Assembly: GCF_020217485.1 (NCBI RefSeq)
Contig: NZ_JAEKMI010000037.1
Location: forward strand, 1 to 49,000
DNA from: Mycobacterium sp. WUMAC-067
GTDB taxonomy: Bacteria > Actinomycetota > Actinomycetes > Mycobacteriales > Mycobacteriaceae
Reading direction: 5' to 3'
Length of the DNA: 49,000 nucleotides
Shown: one piece after another, positions 25,082 to 33,537 of the stretch
Numbering within the stretch: position 1 is the stretch's first letter
Layout: the number at the start of each line of letters is the position of its first letter
The notes under the pieces: model-generated
Databases searched by the model: none
Told to the model about the DNA's origin: nothing
Seen by the model: only the letters and a program-made list of their open reading frames with translations
Program-made: the position numbers and the translations under genes

Positions 25082-27037
25082 CTACGCGACGAGGATCCTC
25101 CCGCCAAGCAGGTCGGCGATCATGTCGATTGCTTCCCGCTCGATGTCGATGTCGTCCATCGGTGGGGGACCGGTCGACATCGTGAGGTCCAGGTAAGCGT
25201 GTTCGGTGGGTTCGTCGACACCTGTTGAGGGCCGCGCGGCGACGAGTGTTTCTTGGGATACGGCCTGTTGTGTGCCGTTGCGGGCTTGTTCGCGTTGATC
25301 GAGCCAGTCTTTCCACGCGGCTCTTTCGGCCTGATGACGTTGAAGGCGAGCGGTGCGGCAGTCGTCGAGATGGTGGCTGGTGGCGATGGTGTCGAGCTCG
25401 ACGGGCCCCCGAGCTACGGCGCCTCGGCCGGTACGTGTGAGGAGGCCGGCCACTTCGAGGTCGAGCACCATGGCGTCGCCGGTGGCTCTGGGCACCGCGG
25501 CCGCCGCGTAAATATCAGCTTTGTTGGTCAGTCCGTGGTGGGCGACCAGTTCGTAGATTCGGCGCAGGTGGTGGCCCAGGACGATCCAGGCGTCGTGCAC
25601 TGGTTCGATGCGGGTGCGTTCGGCGGCTGCGGGGTCGTTGGTCACGCGGTTCTGGGTGGTCAGGGCGTAGACGTCGGCCTCGGTTCGGATGTGGTGTCGG
25701 ACCAGGACGAGGGGGGCGCCGGCTCTTTCCCGAAGGTCTGCGAGTACGCGCCAGATGGTGTCTTCGCTCAGGAGCCCGCAGCTCAGTGAGAGTGCTCGGC
25801 CGCCGACACCTACCAGCCAGGTTCCTGATCGTTGTTCTCCGGCCATCACAGCGTAGAAGGCGATGCTCTGCAGAACTGCGTGCACTGTCCAGCGGTACCT
25901 CTTGCCGACGAATTCTTTATCGGCCCAGGCGGTTGCGTTGGCGAGCCAGTCCCGAAGATCCTTCGGTCCGCGTGGTCCTGGGGTGTACCCCCCCGGTGAG
26001 TTCTTTGTCTTGTGCCGTGGGGGAGAGGACTTTAAGACGTTGTTGATCAACCAGTCGAATGCTTTGGTGACATCGCGTGTGAGGGCCTGGTCGCTGCGGT
26101 GGTCGTAGCGGCGGTAGGCGGAACCGAGTCCTTGGTGCCAGGGACCGTTCGGCCCGATCATCTCGCGCAGGGTGGCCAGGCTGTGGCCACGGGCGATCGC
26201 ATTGACGACGACGGATTGGCGGGCCTCATGGTTGGACTGCCATGTGAGGCGCGCTGGGTTGAGTGTTGCGTGCGTGGCGTAGGCGGCGACGTCGGCCGGC
26301 AGCGGATCGTGGCGGACGTAGGGAGCGCTGATGCGTTGGTCGTCGCCGGCGCCCACGGTGTATTCGGCTGCGGCGCTGGGCGTTTCTGGTGCGGGAATGG
26401 GGCGCTGACGGTCTGGTGGATTGAGTGCACCGAGGAGCATGAGCAACCGCGGCAGTAGGCCGGGGTCGGATCGTGTGGTGAAGGCCTCGACGGCGGCGTC
26501 CAGGGTTCCGTCGAGCTGGCGGTAGCCACCTTCGCGGCATGGTGATCCCGGTGGCGTCATGCAACCCGTGTCGGCGTTGGTGTTCGGGGTGATGTCGAGG
26601 GTGGGCAGTCGGGCGGCGAGAAGCCGCACCAGGTGGTTCATTTCGTCAAGTGATGCTGAGGTGCCGATGGCCAGTGGGCAGATCAGATGTCGGCCGCCGC
26701 TGCTGGATCGATCAGTGACGACCGCTCCGCCGCATTCGGTGAGCCATTCCACGGCCCTGGATAGGTCGGCTGAGGCGGCCGCTGGTCCGTGCAGCTTGGC
26801 ATCGAAGTCCAACCACAACGTCTGGGTACGGCGTCGTGAGTAGAGATAGACCGCGGCGGGCCGGCTCGGAAGGCGCTCGCAGTGTTTGGCGGTGTCGCTG
26901 AACTTGCCGGTGTCCGGGTTCCACAGGCGCATCCGACTGCGCCCGGGCGCAGCCACGAGTCGTGCCAGCCGTTTCCACACGAGCTCCGGCGGGCATGCTG
27001 GGGCCCTGCGATCAGCTGGGAGGACCGCCGTTGTCAC
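25082..27037 (-). CDS. Plasmid replication protein with primase (AEP)-like N-terminus
   Basis: This 651-residue protein has LWLDFDAK (acidic pair D77/D79) and SSSGGRHLICPL (114-121) in the N-terminal 130 residues. They match the DxD and s-x-H metal/nucleotide motifs of archaeo-eukaryotic-type primases in plasmid replication proteins. The middle (ARQSVVVNAIARGHSLATLR) and C-terminal winged-helix-like segments (LSCGLLSEDTIWRVLADL, TNKADIYAAAAVPRATGDAMV) suit DNA binding. Adjacent parA/parB genes and repeat arrays support a replication initiator. No ATPase/helicase Walker motif was seen. Confidence 0.65.
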   Translation of the reverse strand: MTTAVLPADRRAPACPPELVWKRLARLVAAPGRSRMRLWNPDTGKFSDTAKHCERLPSRPAAVYLYSRRRTQTLWLDFDAKLHGPAAASADLSRAVEWLTECGGAVVTDRSSSGGRHLICPLAIGTSASLDEMNHLVRLLAARLPTLDITPNTNADTGCMTPPGSPCREGGYRQLDGTLDAAVEAFTTRSDPGLLPRLLMLLGALNPPDRQRPIPAPETPSAAAEYTVGAGDDQRISAPYVRHDPLPADVAAYATHATLNPARLTWQSNHEARQSVVVNAIARGHSLATLREMIGPNGPWHQGLGSAYRRYDHRSDQALTRDVTKAFDWLINNVLKSSPPRHKTKNSPGGYTPGPRGPKDLRDWLANATAWADKEFVGKRYRWTVHAVLQSIAFYAVMAGEQRSGTWLVGVGGRALSLSCGLLSEDTIWRVLADLRERAGAPLVLVRHHIRTEADVYALTTQNRVTNDPAAAERTRIEPVHDAWIVLGHHLRRIYELVAHHGLTNKADIYAAAAVPRATGDAMVLDLEVAGLLTRTGRGAVARGPVELDTIATSHHLDDCRTARLQRHQAERAAWKDWLDQREQARNGTQQAVSQETLVAARPSTGVDEPTEHAYLDLTMSTGPPPMDDIDIEREAIDMIADLLGGRILVA

Positions 27038-27649
27038 GGGCGGATCACGGAAAATGGTTGCGGGCCTGGCTGGTTGGGCCGAGCTGCCCGCGCCGATATC
27101 ACAATGGGGTGTCGTTCATTGCGGCTCACATGGGCGTCCTTTATCCTGGAGCCAGCCTTACGTGGTTGGCCCCAAATCGGTGTCAGAGAATTCGGTTGTT
27201 ACGGGTCGCCTGAGCGGAAGTTGGCGCTTCGGTTCAGGTTTCGGATCTCCCCGCTTCGGCGGGGTTTTCTGGTTTTTGACCCTGCGGCGTCCTACGCTGG
27301 GTGCAGCGCCCGACGCGTCGGCAAAGTGATAGGTGTGCCTCCTGGTGCTCGTGTTGACGCAGAGTTTGGCACGGAAGGCCGGTTAAACCGGTCAGACACG
27401 CTGGTCATGCCCCTTGATTGTCGGTCAAGGGTCGGTTCGTGGCTTCTCTTGCAAGCCCTTCCGCCAGCTCGGTGAGCCTGTCGCACGTGGTGCCCCAGCA
27501 CGTTCAACAGGCGCGGAAGGCGATACCCCAGCCCCGAACCAGACACCGGCCACCATCGGAATGCTTCGAATCTGCTTTGGCTGTCGCGTAAGGCTGGGGT
27601 TGCCGCTGACACTTCGAGTCGAGATCCGAGCTATGCAAAGGAAGCCCGA
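27038..27649. other. Rep upstream region with hairpins; possible regulatory RNA
   Basis: There is no credible gene. A 12-bp stem with one mismatch (27209-27238, loop TTGGCG) is followed after ten bases by a rho-independent-type terminator at 27249-27268, both reading on the + strand, antisense-directed away from rep. CCGGTTAAACCGG at 27390-27402 is a short palindrome. A small stable RNA between rep and the next gene is possible. No tRNA or known riboswitch was recognised. Confidence 0.4.
27249..27268 (+). terminator. Rho-independent terminator, CCCCGC-TTCG-GCGGGG-TTTT
   Basis: A six-bp GC stem (27249-27254 with 27259-27264), a stable TTCG tetraloop and a TTTT tract, with a further TTTTT shortly after (27273-27277). 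It has no obvious coding gene upstream on the same strand, which implies a non-coding transcript. Confidence 0.7.
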
Positions 27650-28507
27650 ATGACCCTCCTCGATGAGCGACCCCCAATGGCACCTGAGGCTTCGGCCGAA
27701 CCAGCGCCGTCAGCTCAGCCGACAAGTCCAGAGCCGCCGCCCGTGGTGGGAGAGCCTGGGGCGACAAGCCGCGCGGACGAGAAGCTGCGGATGCTGCGCC
27801 GCGCCCGACGCAGCGCGGTTGGCGTCACGGTGTTCATCGCTCTCGGCTCATTCGGACTCTCGTTCTATTCGCTATGGGATATGGCATCGCAGCTGGCGTG
27901 GCCGGGATACATCGCATGGCTGTGGCCGCTCATCGTCGACGGCATGATCATCGTCGCCACGATGTCGCTGGTCGCGTTCGGTGGCTACTCCGGACAGAAG
28001 TCGAACCAGATCTACTCGTGGTGCGTTCTGGCCTTCGGAGCCGTTGTGAGTATGAGCGCCAACTTCATTCACCCGCTGCTGCCCCATCTCACAGGCCAGG
28101 ACCAAGGCCCCGTCACGGCCGGCTCCTGGCTGGGGGCCGGCATATCCTGCATCCCTCCGATCGCGCTCTTGGCCTGCACCCATCTGCTGGCTCGACTTTG
28201 GGCATTCACACCCGAGGACGAGCTCACCGCACCCGCGCCCGCAGAGGTCGGCAACTACGTCGGGGGAGTGGCCGAGCTGTCGTTGGCAGTCGCGGCCGGT
28301 ATCCAGGCGCGCGGCAAGCTGACAGGCCATCCGCAGGAGGTCATCGCCGAGACGGTACAGCTGTTGTTCCACAGTCAGCCCCCGCTGACGCTCCGGGAGA
28401 TCGGCCGGCGCGTCGACCGGCACCACGACGTCGTGGGCAAGGTACGTGACGAGACAGCCGTGCTTCTCGGGATAGGAGTGGACGCTCAGTGCAGTACTGC
28501 CGGCTGA
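27650..28507 (+). CDS. DUF2637 membrane protein (SpdB-like plasmid protein)
   Basis: This 285-residue protein has a Pro-rich cytoplasmic N-terminus to about residue 45. Four hydrophobic segments follow (AVGVTVFIALGSFGLSFYSL, PLIVDGMIIVATMSLVAF, WCVLAFGAVVSMSANFI, GISCIPPIALLACTHLLARL), the DUF2637 pattern found on actinobacterial plasmids and integrative elements near transfer functions. The C-terminal 60 residues are soluble and HTH-like (LTLREIGRRVDRHHDVVGKV). The ATG follows GGAAGCCC. Its role is probably in plasmid transfer or spread, as for Streptomyces Spd proteins; no experimental function can be read from sequence. Confidence 0.7.
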   Translation: MTLLDERPPMAPEASAEPAPSAQPTSPEPPPVVGEPGATSRADEKLRMLRRARRSAVGVTVFIALGSFGLSFYSLWDMASQLAWPGYIAWLWPLIVDGMIIVATMSLVAFGGYSGQKSNQIYSWCVLAFGAVVSMSANFIHPLLPHLTGQDQGPVTAGSWLGAGISCIPPIALLACTHLLARLWAFTPEDELTAPAPAEVGNYVGGVAELSLAVAAGIQARGKLTGHPQEVIAETVQLLFHSQPPLTLREIGRRVDRHHDVVGKVRDETAVLLGIGVDAQCSTAG

Positions 28508-28559
28508 TCCGCCATCAGTCCCTGCTGCAGCGGCGTTATTTCGGTTACCGACTGCTGTC

Positions 28560-28577
28560 GCATAACCGGCAAACGGT
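28560..28577 (+). promoter_or_regulatory. Motif GCATAACCGGCAAACGGT upstream of the 28644 gene
   Basis: Fifteen of 18 positions match 30497-30514, which lies upstream of the EspC-like gene. Both copies sit 65-85 bases before a start codon, suggesting a common activator or repressor of the ESX-associated genes. Confidence 0.4.
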
Positions 28578-28643
28578 CCATAGCGTTCACATCAACAGAA
28601 CTGCGGCGGCTGGCGCCTCCCGAAAGGAAAGGACGGGTCTACG

Positions 28644-30176
28644 GTGACGATTCCGTTTGACCAGATCTTGGCGGACTCGGTTTTCCACGTGGGCAAGTTG
28701 ATCGGCGCCGCTGGCAACCTGTTCGCACCCGCGCCACAGTCACCGGCTGTCTCGCCCACCATCGATGGCGGCGGCGGCAGCGGTGGAGGGACGTCGACTA
28801 ATCCCACCTATCCGCTGCCACCGGGCCATGACCCGATCACGCCACCGCCGGCGGCCGCACCACCCCCGCCCCCACCGCCGCCGCCTGGTGCACAGAATGG
28901 TGGCCTTCCGGGTGGTGCGAACCAGGCTGGCAGCGACTACGGCACGGGTACTGCAGGTGTGTCGGCGATCGACGAGAAGCTGGCGGCCAAGCTCAAGGAG
29001 ATCTTCGCCGCCAACAAGGCGTCGTATGACCGGGTAATGGCCATCCTCAAGGAGATTGAGGACAAAAAGGCCCAGATGGGTCCGGAGGCGTTGGACAACC
29101 CTGCCGGCCTGTTGACGTTCCAGAAGTTCCTTGACGAGAAGCTCGCCGAGGTCCAGAAGATCCTCGCCGATGCCCACGTCGACTCCGCCACCCAGGGGCA
29201 GATCCTCAAGGAACTGGGGGACGAGTACCGCACGACGGGTCCGAAGGGCGACGAGCACGACGAGGCCGGTGGTAGCGGCGGTGATGGTGGCGGCCCTGGC
29301 GGCAGCGGCGGTGACGGTGGCGGCACTGGTGGTGGCGGTGGCGACCCAGCGGCGGTCGGCGGCGGCCCGGTGGCGGGCGGTGGCGACCCCTTGGAGGATC
29401 CGCTGGCGGGCCTGGGCCCGCTGGGCGGCGGGATGATGGATCCGCTGTCAGCGTTGAGTCCGGCGCTGGCCGGGCTGAGCTCGTTGCCGCAGATGATGTC
29501 GGGTATGGGCGGGGGAGGCCTGCCGATCGGAGATCTCGGCTCGATGCTCGGGTCATTGGGTGGTGGTTTGGCCGGCATGGCCAAGGACGGTTTCACCGAC
29601 AAGCCGGCCGATGATGCGTCGACGTCACCTGAGGACGGATTCAAAGACGAGGAAGGTAAGAAGCCCGAAGAACCCAAAGAGGAGTTCAAGGACGACAAGC
29701 CGCAGCCGACCCCGCCGACGAACCCGGCTGACCCGCTCGCCGGCGACCCGAAGGCCAAGAACGAAACCGCGCCGGAAGCCGCTGCTCCGGAAGCCGGCAA
29801 GCCTGAGCCGGGGGAGTCCGACCTGACGGTCAAGGCCGGCGACGAAGAGTTCAAGGCTCCCGACCCGACCACCAAAGCGGTCATGGATGACGTGATCAAC
29901 AAGGGCATGGGCGTGACCGCGGCCTATTCCGCACACAACATCCAGCTGCCACCGCCGGGCACCGCGGTGACCGCACCGGTTGATCCGAACATGATGAAGG
30001 GCGGCGAGCTGGGCTATTTTGACGCTCAGGAGCCGATCCTGGCCCTTGGGAACCGAAAAATCTGGCTGGATGGGCAGGTGCAACCACTTAGTGCACTCGG
30101 CAGCCGTACAGACTTTCTAGGCTGGACACAGGCGCCGGGCGCAGCCGCGCGATCCACCGGTGTCGGAGCCGTGTAG
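28644..30176 (+). CDS. Pro/Gly-rich ESX-associated protein, DUF4226-like
   Basis: This 510-residue protein starts at GTG, preceded by GAAAGGAAAGGACGG. An N-terminal segment and a polyproline stretch (residues about 70-82) precede a helical domain at 105-200 (AIDEKLAAKLKEIFAANKAS, LTFQKFLDEKLAEVQKILAD) that resembles the mycobacterial DUF4226 family. A Gly-rich linker, a Met/Gly-rich part, an acidic Lys/Glu/Pro region and a conserved C-terminal domain follow (ILALGNRKIWLDGQVQPLSA). No signal peptide. Position before EspC/EspB-like genes suggests a role in, or export by, a type VII system. Confidence 0.55.
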   Translation: MTIPFDQILADSVFHVGKLIGAAGNLFAPAPQSPAVSPTIDGGGGSGGGTSTNPTYPLPPGHDPITPPPAAAPPPPPPPPPGAQNGGLPGGANQAGSDYGTGTAGVSAIDEKLAAKLKEIFAANKASYDRVMAILKEIEDKKAQMGPEALDNPAGLLTFQKFLDEKLAEVQKILADAHVDSATQGQILKELGDEYRTTGPKGDEHDEAGGSGGDGGGPGGSGGDGGGTGGGGGDPAAVGGGPVAGGGDPLEDPLAGLGPLGGGMMDPLSALSPALAGLSSLPQMMSGMGGGGLPIGDLGSMLGSLGGGLAGMAKDGFTDKPADDASTSPEDGFKDEEGKKPEEPKEEFKDDKPQPTPPTNPADPLAGDPKAKNETAPEAAAPEAGKPEPGESDLTVKAGDEEFKAPDPTTKAVMDDVINKGMGVTAAYSAHNIQLPPPGTAVTAPVDPNMMKGGELGYFDAQEPILALGNRKIWLDGQVQPLSALGSRTDFLGWTQAPGAAARSTGVGAV

Positions 30177-30186
30177 GAGAACGCCG

Positions 30187-30492
30187 ATGCAGCCTGAAGC
30201 AACGACCACCGAGCACACCTATGTGGAGTCGTCGCGCGACGGAGCGCTGATGGTCGAACTCGACGCCAACGAGGTACCTCGTGTGCAGATCGAGCCCGAA
30301 GTCAACGCCACATGGACGGCCGAAGAGCTGTCCGAACGCGTCCTGCACTTGTACAAGGTGGCGTTGATGCGGGTGCGGTGTGACTCTTTGGCGGCGATGA
30401 ACGAGCGCGGCGCCAACATCGCCCCGGGCACAGCCGCCTACCCGATGGCCTCAGAGATCGACGAATACCGACGCCGCAACATCAATTTCTGA
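30187..30492 (+). CDS. YbaB/EspL-like small protein
   Basis: This 101-residue protein has an ATG at 30187 with GGAGA seven bases before it; an earlier in-frame codon (30160) lies inside the upstream gene. The pattern strand (LMVELDANEVPRVQIEPEV), then an amphipathic helix (WTAEELSERVLHLYKVALMR), resembles the YbaB/EbfC fold also used by ESX-1 EspL. It is eleven bases after the DUF4226-like gene and so probably co-transcribed. It may act as a chaperone or nucleoid-like factor for the Esp substrates; assignment is by pattern only. Confidence 0.5.
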   Translation: MQPEATTTEHTYVESSRDGALMVELDANEVPRVQIEPEVNATWTAEELSERVLHLYKVALMRVRCDSLAAMNERGANIAPGTAAYPMASEIDEYRRRNINF

Positions 30493-30496
30493 TACG

Positions 30497-30514
30497 GCAT
30501 AACCAGAAAACCGT
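30497..30514 (+). promoter_or_regulatory. Motif GCATAACCAGAAAACCGT upstream of the EspC-like gene
   Basis: Partner of the motif at 28560-28577. It partly overlaps an inverted repeat, TAACCA / TGGTTA (about 30500-30519). It probably marks an internal promoter of the ESX-associated cluster. Confidence 0.4.
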
Positions 30515-30561
30515 GGTTACGGTGGGGAAATGCAGACAATAGGTACAGCAGGAGGAAACCG

Positions 30562-30867
30562 ATGAGCAGATCGTTGAACCTCGATCCCGACGAGTGGAAC
30601 AACCACGCCTCGTGGTGGGACTCCGAAGCAGACGCCGCCCGTGAGCGGTTGCACGTCGACGACGCCACGCTCACCGAAGCCAAGGGAGCGTTCGGCAAGC
30701 TGGGCTCGTCCTCGATCGGACAGGAATACGCCGCAGCACTCAAGGCCCGCAGTGAGGCCGGCGAGCGTTTCGGCGCCTTCGCTTCGGGTGTGGCCTCACA
30801 CATCCGTCGTGACCTGCAAAGCTACGGCGACACCGAGGACGCCAACACCAAGGCGTTGTCGACCTAG
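30562..30867 (+). CDS. EspC-like ESX secreted protein with YxxxE export motif
   Basis: This 101-residue helical hairpin protein of WXG100/EspC (DUF2580-like) character has an N-terminal half containing WNNHASWWDSEADAARERL and a C-terminal half ending in SYGDTEDANTKALST. The YGDTE matches the YxxxD/E type VII export signal, in the same place as YSEAD in M. tuberculosis EspC. AGGAGGA sits six bases before the ATG. The EspB-like gene starts 13 bases downstream, so the two are likely co-expressed and co-secreted, although the ESX machinery itself is not in the window. Confidence 0.75.
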   Translation: MSRSLNLDPDEWNNHASWWDSEADAARERLHVDDATLTEAKGAFGKLGSSSIGQEYAAALKARSEAGERFGAFASGVASHIRRDLQSYGDTEDANTKALST

Positions 30868-30880
30868 ATCGGCACACGAT

Positions 30881-32506
30881 ATGGGGAAAAACGTCGACAT
30901 CGATCCGGACGGGGTGCGCGGTGCCAGCGCGGTTCTGAACGCGGCACCGACTGCCCCGTCCGGCGCGTCGGTCACGCCGCCGGCCGCGGACGCGACCTCG
31001 GTGCAGGTCACCACCCAGCTGGCCACTCTGATGGGCGGCCTGGACATCGACACGACGTCGTCGAACGTTCGGACCACCGACGCGTCGACGCGGCTGAACA
31101 CCACCGCGGCCACCTACGAAGAGCAGGAGACCGAGTCCTCGCGCAGCCTGGCCTACAGCGACACGGCCGCCTCGACAGGCCCTGTCTCGGTCAACATGCC
31201 AACGTTCACCGCACCCGACATTCCAGCCCCGGCGGTACCCGCACCGGCCGGCGTCATCCCCACCACCGGACACGAGATCGCCCAACTGATCCACGGCGGC
31301 CCGGGCGCCGACAGCCTCGATGCGGCCGCGACCACCCTCGACAACAGGGCAACCGCGCTCGACAACGCGGCCAACACCGTGCAATCGGCACGCACCGACA
31401 CCACCAACAGCTGGACGTCGACCGCCGCAGACCAGGCCGACACCCACATCTCGAGCCTGCAAACCCGCTACACCGAACACGCCGAACGAGCACGCTCACT
31501 GGCCTCGCACGCACGCACTCAGGCCGCGAACTTCCGCCAAGCCAAAGCCACCATCCCCGCACCGGAAGTGTTCAGCAACCTGGAGCGCCGCCTGCACGCG
31601 GCCAACGTCGCCAACACGCAACCCGGCAGCATGGGCCGCTACTCGGCCACCATCACCGACCTGCAGCTCAAGCTCGCCGAAGCCAACGAAAAAGCCAACC
31701 GCGGATTCGCCGAATACACCGCTGCCGCCAACACCGGCCCGATAGGCACAATGCAACCACCCGAAAACCGGCCTGGCGGACCTCATGGGACCCCCAACGC
31801 CACACCCAGCGGCACAGACCCCGCCGACCTGCCCGGCACCGACACAGACACCGCAGACCCACTGTCCGCGGCAAATCCGCTGGCCGATCCCACGCTCGAC
31901 GGCGCGACCGACACCGCATCCGAAATGATTCAAACCGTCCTGCCCGCCGTGCTCGGCGGCGTATCCGGCGCCCTGGGCGGAGTACTGGGCGCAGTGAGCG
32001 GCGCAGGCCAGAAACTTCAGGAAGTCGGCAACCAAGCGGTCCAAGGTGTCACCCAAGGCGCCAGCGCATTGACCTCAGCCATGTCAGCCGCAGCACCGGA
32101 ACTGGGCGGCGGCGACGAAGCCGGCAGCGGCACACCAGATTTCGGCGGCTTCGACGGCGGAGGCGGCGGGGGAATGCCCGGCGACACCGAACCGGCATCG
32201 TCACCGGCGGGCCCGCTGACAGCGCCGGCCACCACCGCCAGCACATCGGCACCGATCGCCGCGGCGCCGGCGACGGTCAGCGCATCGTCACCGGCCGGCC
32301 CATCGATGGGAGGGGCGTCGATGGGCGGGGGCATGATGCCACCGATGATGGGTGCACCGATGGGCGGCCGCGGTGGCGGCTCGGAAGATGACCGCCGGCT
32401 GTATCCGGAGCGCCGGCTGCACATCGAGGAGCAGCCGAACACCGAACCGGTCAAGGGCCGCCGCGAGGCACGCAGTGTCAAACAGTCTGAGGGGGAGAAG
32501 AAGTGA
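30881..32506 (+). CDS. EspB-like PE/PPE-type ESX substrate
   Basis: This 541-residue protein starts at 30881; upstream in-frame codons overlap the EspC-like gene. Residues 1-90 form a PE-like helical hairpin ending in ATYEEQETESS (YEEQE, a YxxxE signal). The second helical domain (about 125-290) is PPE-like with a W-containing turn (NSWTSTAADQADTHI) and long coiled helices. The rest is Pro/Ala/Gly-rich and presumably disordered. A PE-like plus PPE-like fusion in one chain is the architecture of ESX-1 EspB. No signal peptide. It overlaps the next gene by GTGA. Confidence 0.7.
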   Translation: MGKNVDIDPDGVRGASAVLNAAPTAPSGASVTPPAADATSVQVTTQLATLMGGLDIDTTSSNVRTTDASTRLNTTAATYEEQETESSRSLAYSDTAASTGPVSVNMPTFTAPDIPAPAVPAPAGVIPTTGHEIAQLIHGGPGADSLDAAATTLDNRATALDNAANTVQSARTDTTNSWTSTAADQADTHISSLQTRYTEHAERARSLASHARTQAANFRQAKATIPAPEVFSNLERRLHAANVANTQPGSMGRYSATITDLQLKLAEANEKANRGFAEYTAAANTGPIGTMQPPENRPGGPHGTPNATPSGTDPADLPGTDTDTADPLSAANPLADPTLDGATDTASEMIQTVLPAVLGGVSGALGGVLGAVSGAGQKLQEVGNQAVQGVTQGASALTSAMSAAAPELGGGDEAGSGTPDFGGFDGGGGGGMPGDTEPASSPAGPLTAPATTASTSAPIAAAPATVSASSPAGPSMGGASMGGGMMPPMMGAPMGGRGGGSEDDRRLYPERRLHIEEQPNTEPVKGRREARSVKQSEGEKK

Positions 32507-32862
32507 CGCAGCTGTCCGACGAGGAGTACGTGGCGCGCGTCGAAGGCGGGATCGCGCACTGGCGCGCCCGCAACCGCGCCTGGATGGATGCGTGCGAGAA
32601 GATCGCCCTCGACCAGGCCCATCCCGACGTGACGGTCCGGTTCGACGAGAACGGTGACCTGACGGTGTTCGAGGTCGACGACGACGCCCTGCACAAGTAC
32701 ACCAACACCGAGCTCGAACAGATCATGACCGACGCACTCCGCCAGACCCGCGCACAGTTCGCCGACCAAGTCCGCAACCTCTACGCGGAATACCTCTCAC
32801 CGGGCGACCCACGGTTCAAACCCGACGTGCTCGGCGTCCCCTACGTCGAACTACCCGACTAA
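32503..32862 (+). CDS. YbaB/EspL-like protein downstream of the EspB-like gene
   Basis: This 119-residue protein starts at a GTG coupled to the EspB-like stop (GTGA). Strand pair VTVRFDENGDLTVFEVDDDA followed by helix NTELEQIMTDALRQTRAQFA matches the YbaB/EbfC-like pattern, with an N-terminal charged helix. Two proteins of this pattern (also 30187) bracket the secreted-protein genes. EspL, which stabilises ESX-1 EspE/F/H, is the nearest precedent. Function is inferred. Confidence 0.55.
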   Translation: MTQLSDEEYVARVEGGIAHWRARNRAWMDACEKIALDQAHPDVTVRFDENGDLTVFEVDDDALHKYTNTELEQIMTDALRQTRAQFADQVRNLYAEYLSPGDPRFKPDVLGVPYVELPD

Positions 32863-32920
32863 CTCTGCGCGGCGACCGAACGGTAGGACGGATCATCCTC
32901 CTGTTAGTAGGATGATTGGT

Positions 32921-33148
32921 ATGCCGAAAGAAAAGGTGTCCGTCACGCTGGACGGCGCAGTGCTGGCAGCCGCAGACAGCGACGCCAAAGCCGCCGGCCT
33001 CAACCGATCAGAGCTCATCGAACAAGCACTACGCCACGAGCATCTTCGAATTGCCCTGAAGAACTACACAACTCACACAGTGCCCGCACTGAACATCGAC
33101 GACTACGCCCAGCAGATCTACCAAGCCAACCAAGCCGCCGGCCTGTGA
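32921..33148 (+). CDS. Ribbon-helix-helix antitoxin of a MazEF-like pair
   Basis: This 75-residue protein starts at the ATG at 32921, which has AGGA at proper distance; the ATG at 32912 overlaps that site. KVSVTLDGAVLAAADSDAKA followed by GLNRSELIEQALRHEHLRIA is a ribbon-helix-helix DNA-binding domain, and the C-terminal NIDDYAQQIYQANQAAGL is the toxin-binding tail. It overlaps the toxin gene by GTGA. It would neutralise the toxin and repress the operon. Confidence 0.75.
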   Translation: MPKEKVSVTLDGAVLAAADSDAKAAGLNRSELIEQALRHEHLRIALKNYTTHTVPALNIDDYAQQIYQANQAAGL

Positions 33149-33447
33149 TACGACCAGGCGACATCGTGCCGCGCCGCGACGCGAAAAGCGAAATGTTCGT
33201 GATAGTCCTGTCCAACCCGATACACCTGGCCGCCGAAACCGGCCGCGTGATCACCTGCCCCTACATTCCAGGTGAAATCCCCAATGCCACAATGGCAATG
33301 GTCGTCCCCGTGGCGGATCCCAACGGCGTCGCACTCCCCGAACTTGTCCAATGGCTCCCGACCGCTGCACTCGACGAACCGATCGGCAACATCGGCCCCA
33401 CGGCCCTGCACGAGACAACAACCATGGTGACCGCACTCATCTCCTAA
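33145..33447 (+). CDS. MazF/PemK-like toxin
   Basis: This 100-residue protein starts at GTG overlapping the antitoxin stop. The opening IRPGDIVPRRDAKSEMFVIV and the beta-barrel pattern (VITCPYIPGEIPN, MAMVVPVADPNGVALPELVQ) fit the MazF/PemK/CcdB fold. Mycobacterial MazF proteins are sequence-specific ribonucleases; that activity is assumed, not shown. As a plasmid gene its likely benefit is post-segregational stabilisation. Confidence 0.65.
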   Translation: MIRPGDIVPRRDAKSEMFVIVLSNPIHLAAETGRVITCPYIPGEIPNATMAMVVPVADPNGVALPELVQWLPTAALDEPIGNIGPTALHETTTMVTALIS

Positions 33448-33537
33448 CCCCGGTCTCCTACAACCGGGGGCTCTTCGCCAAGGGATCTTCGACGTTAGGC
33501 GTTGGGTGGTCGTGGGTCGGAATTAGGATTGCGCGGC

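Noticed and set aside
27038..27649. tRNA or riboswitch in the rep upstream region
   Set aside because: Hairpins are present but no cloverleaf, CCA-type end or known aptamer core could be drawn.
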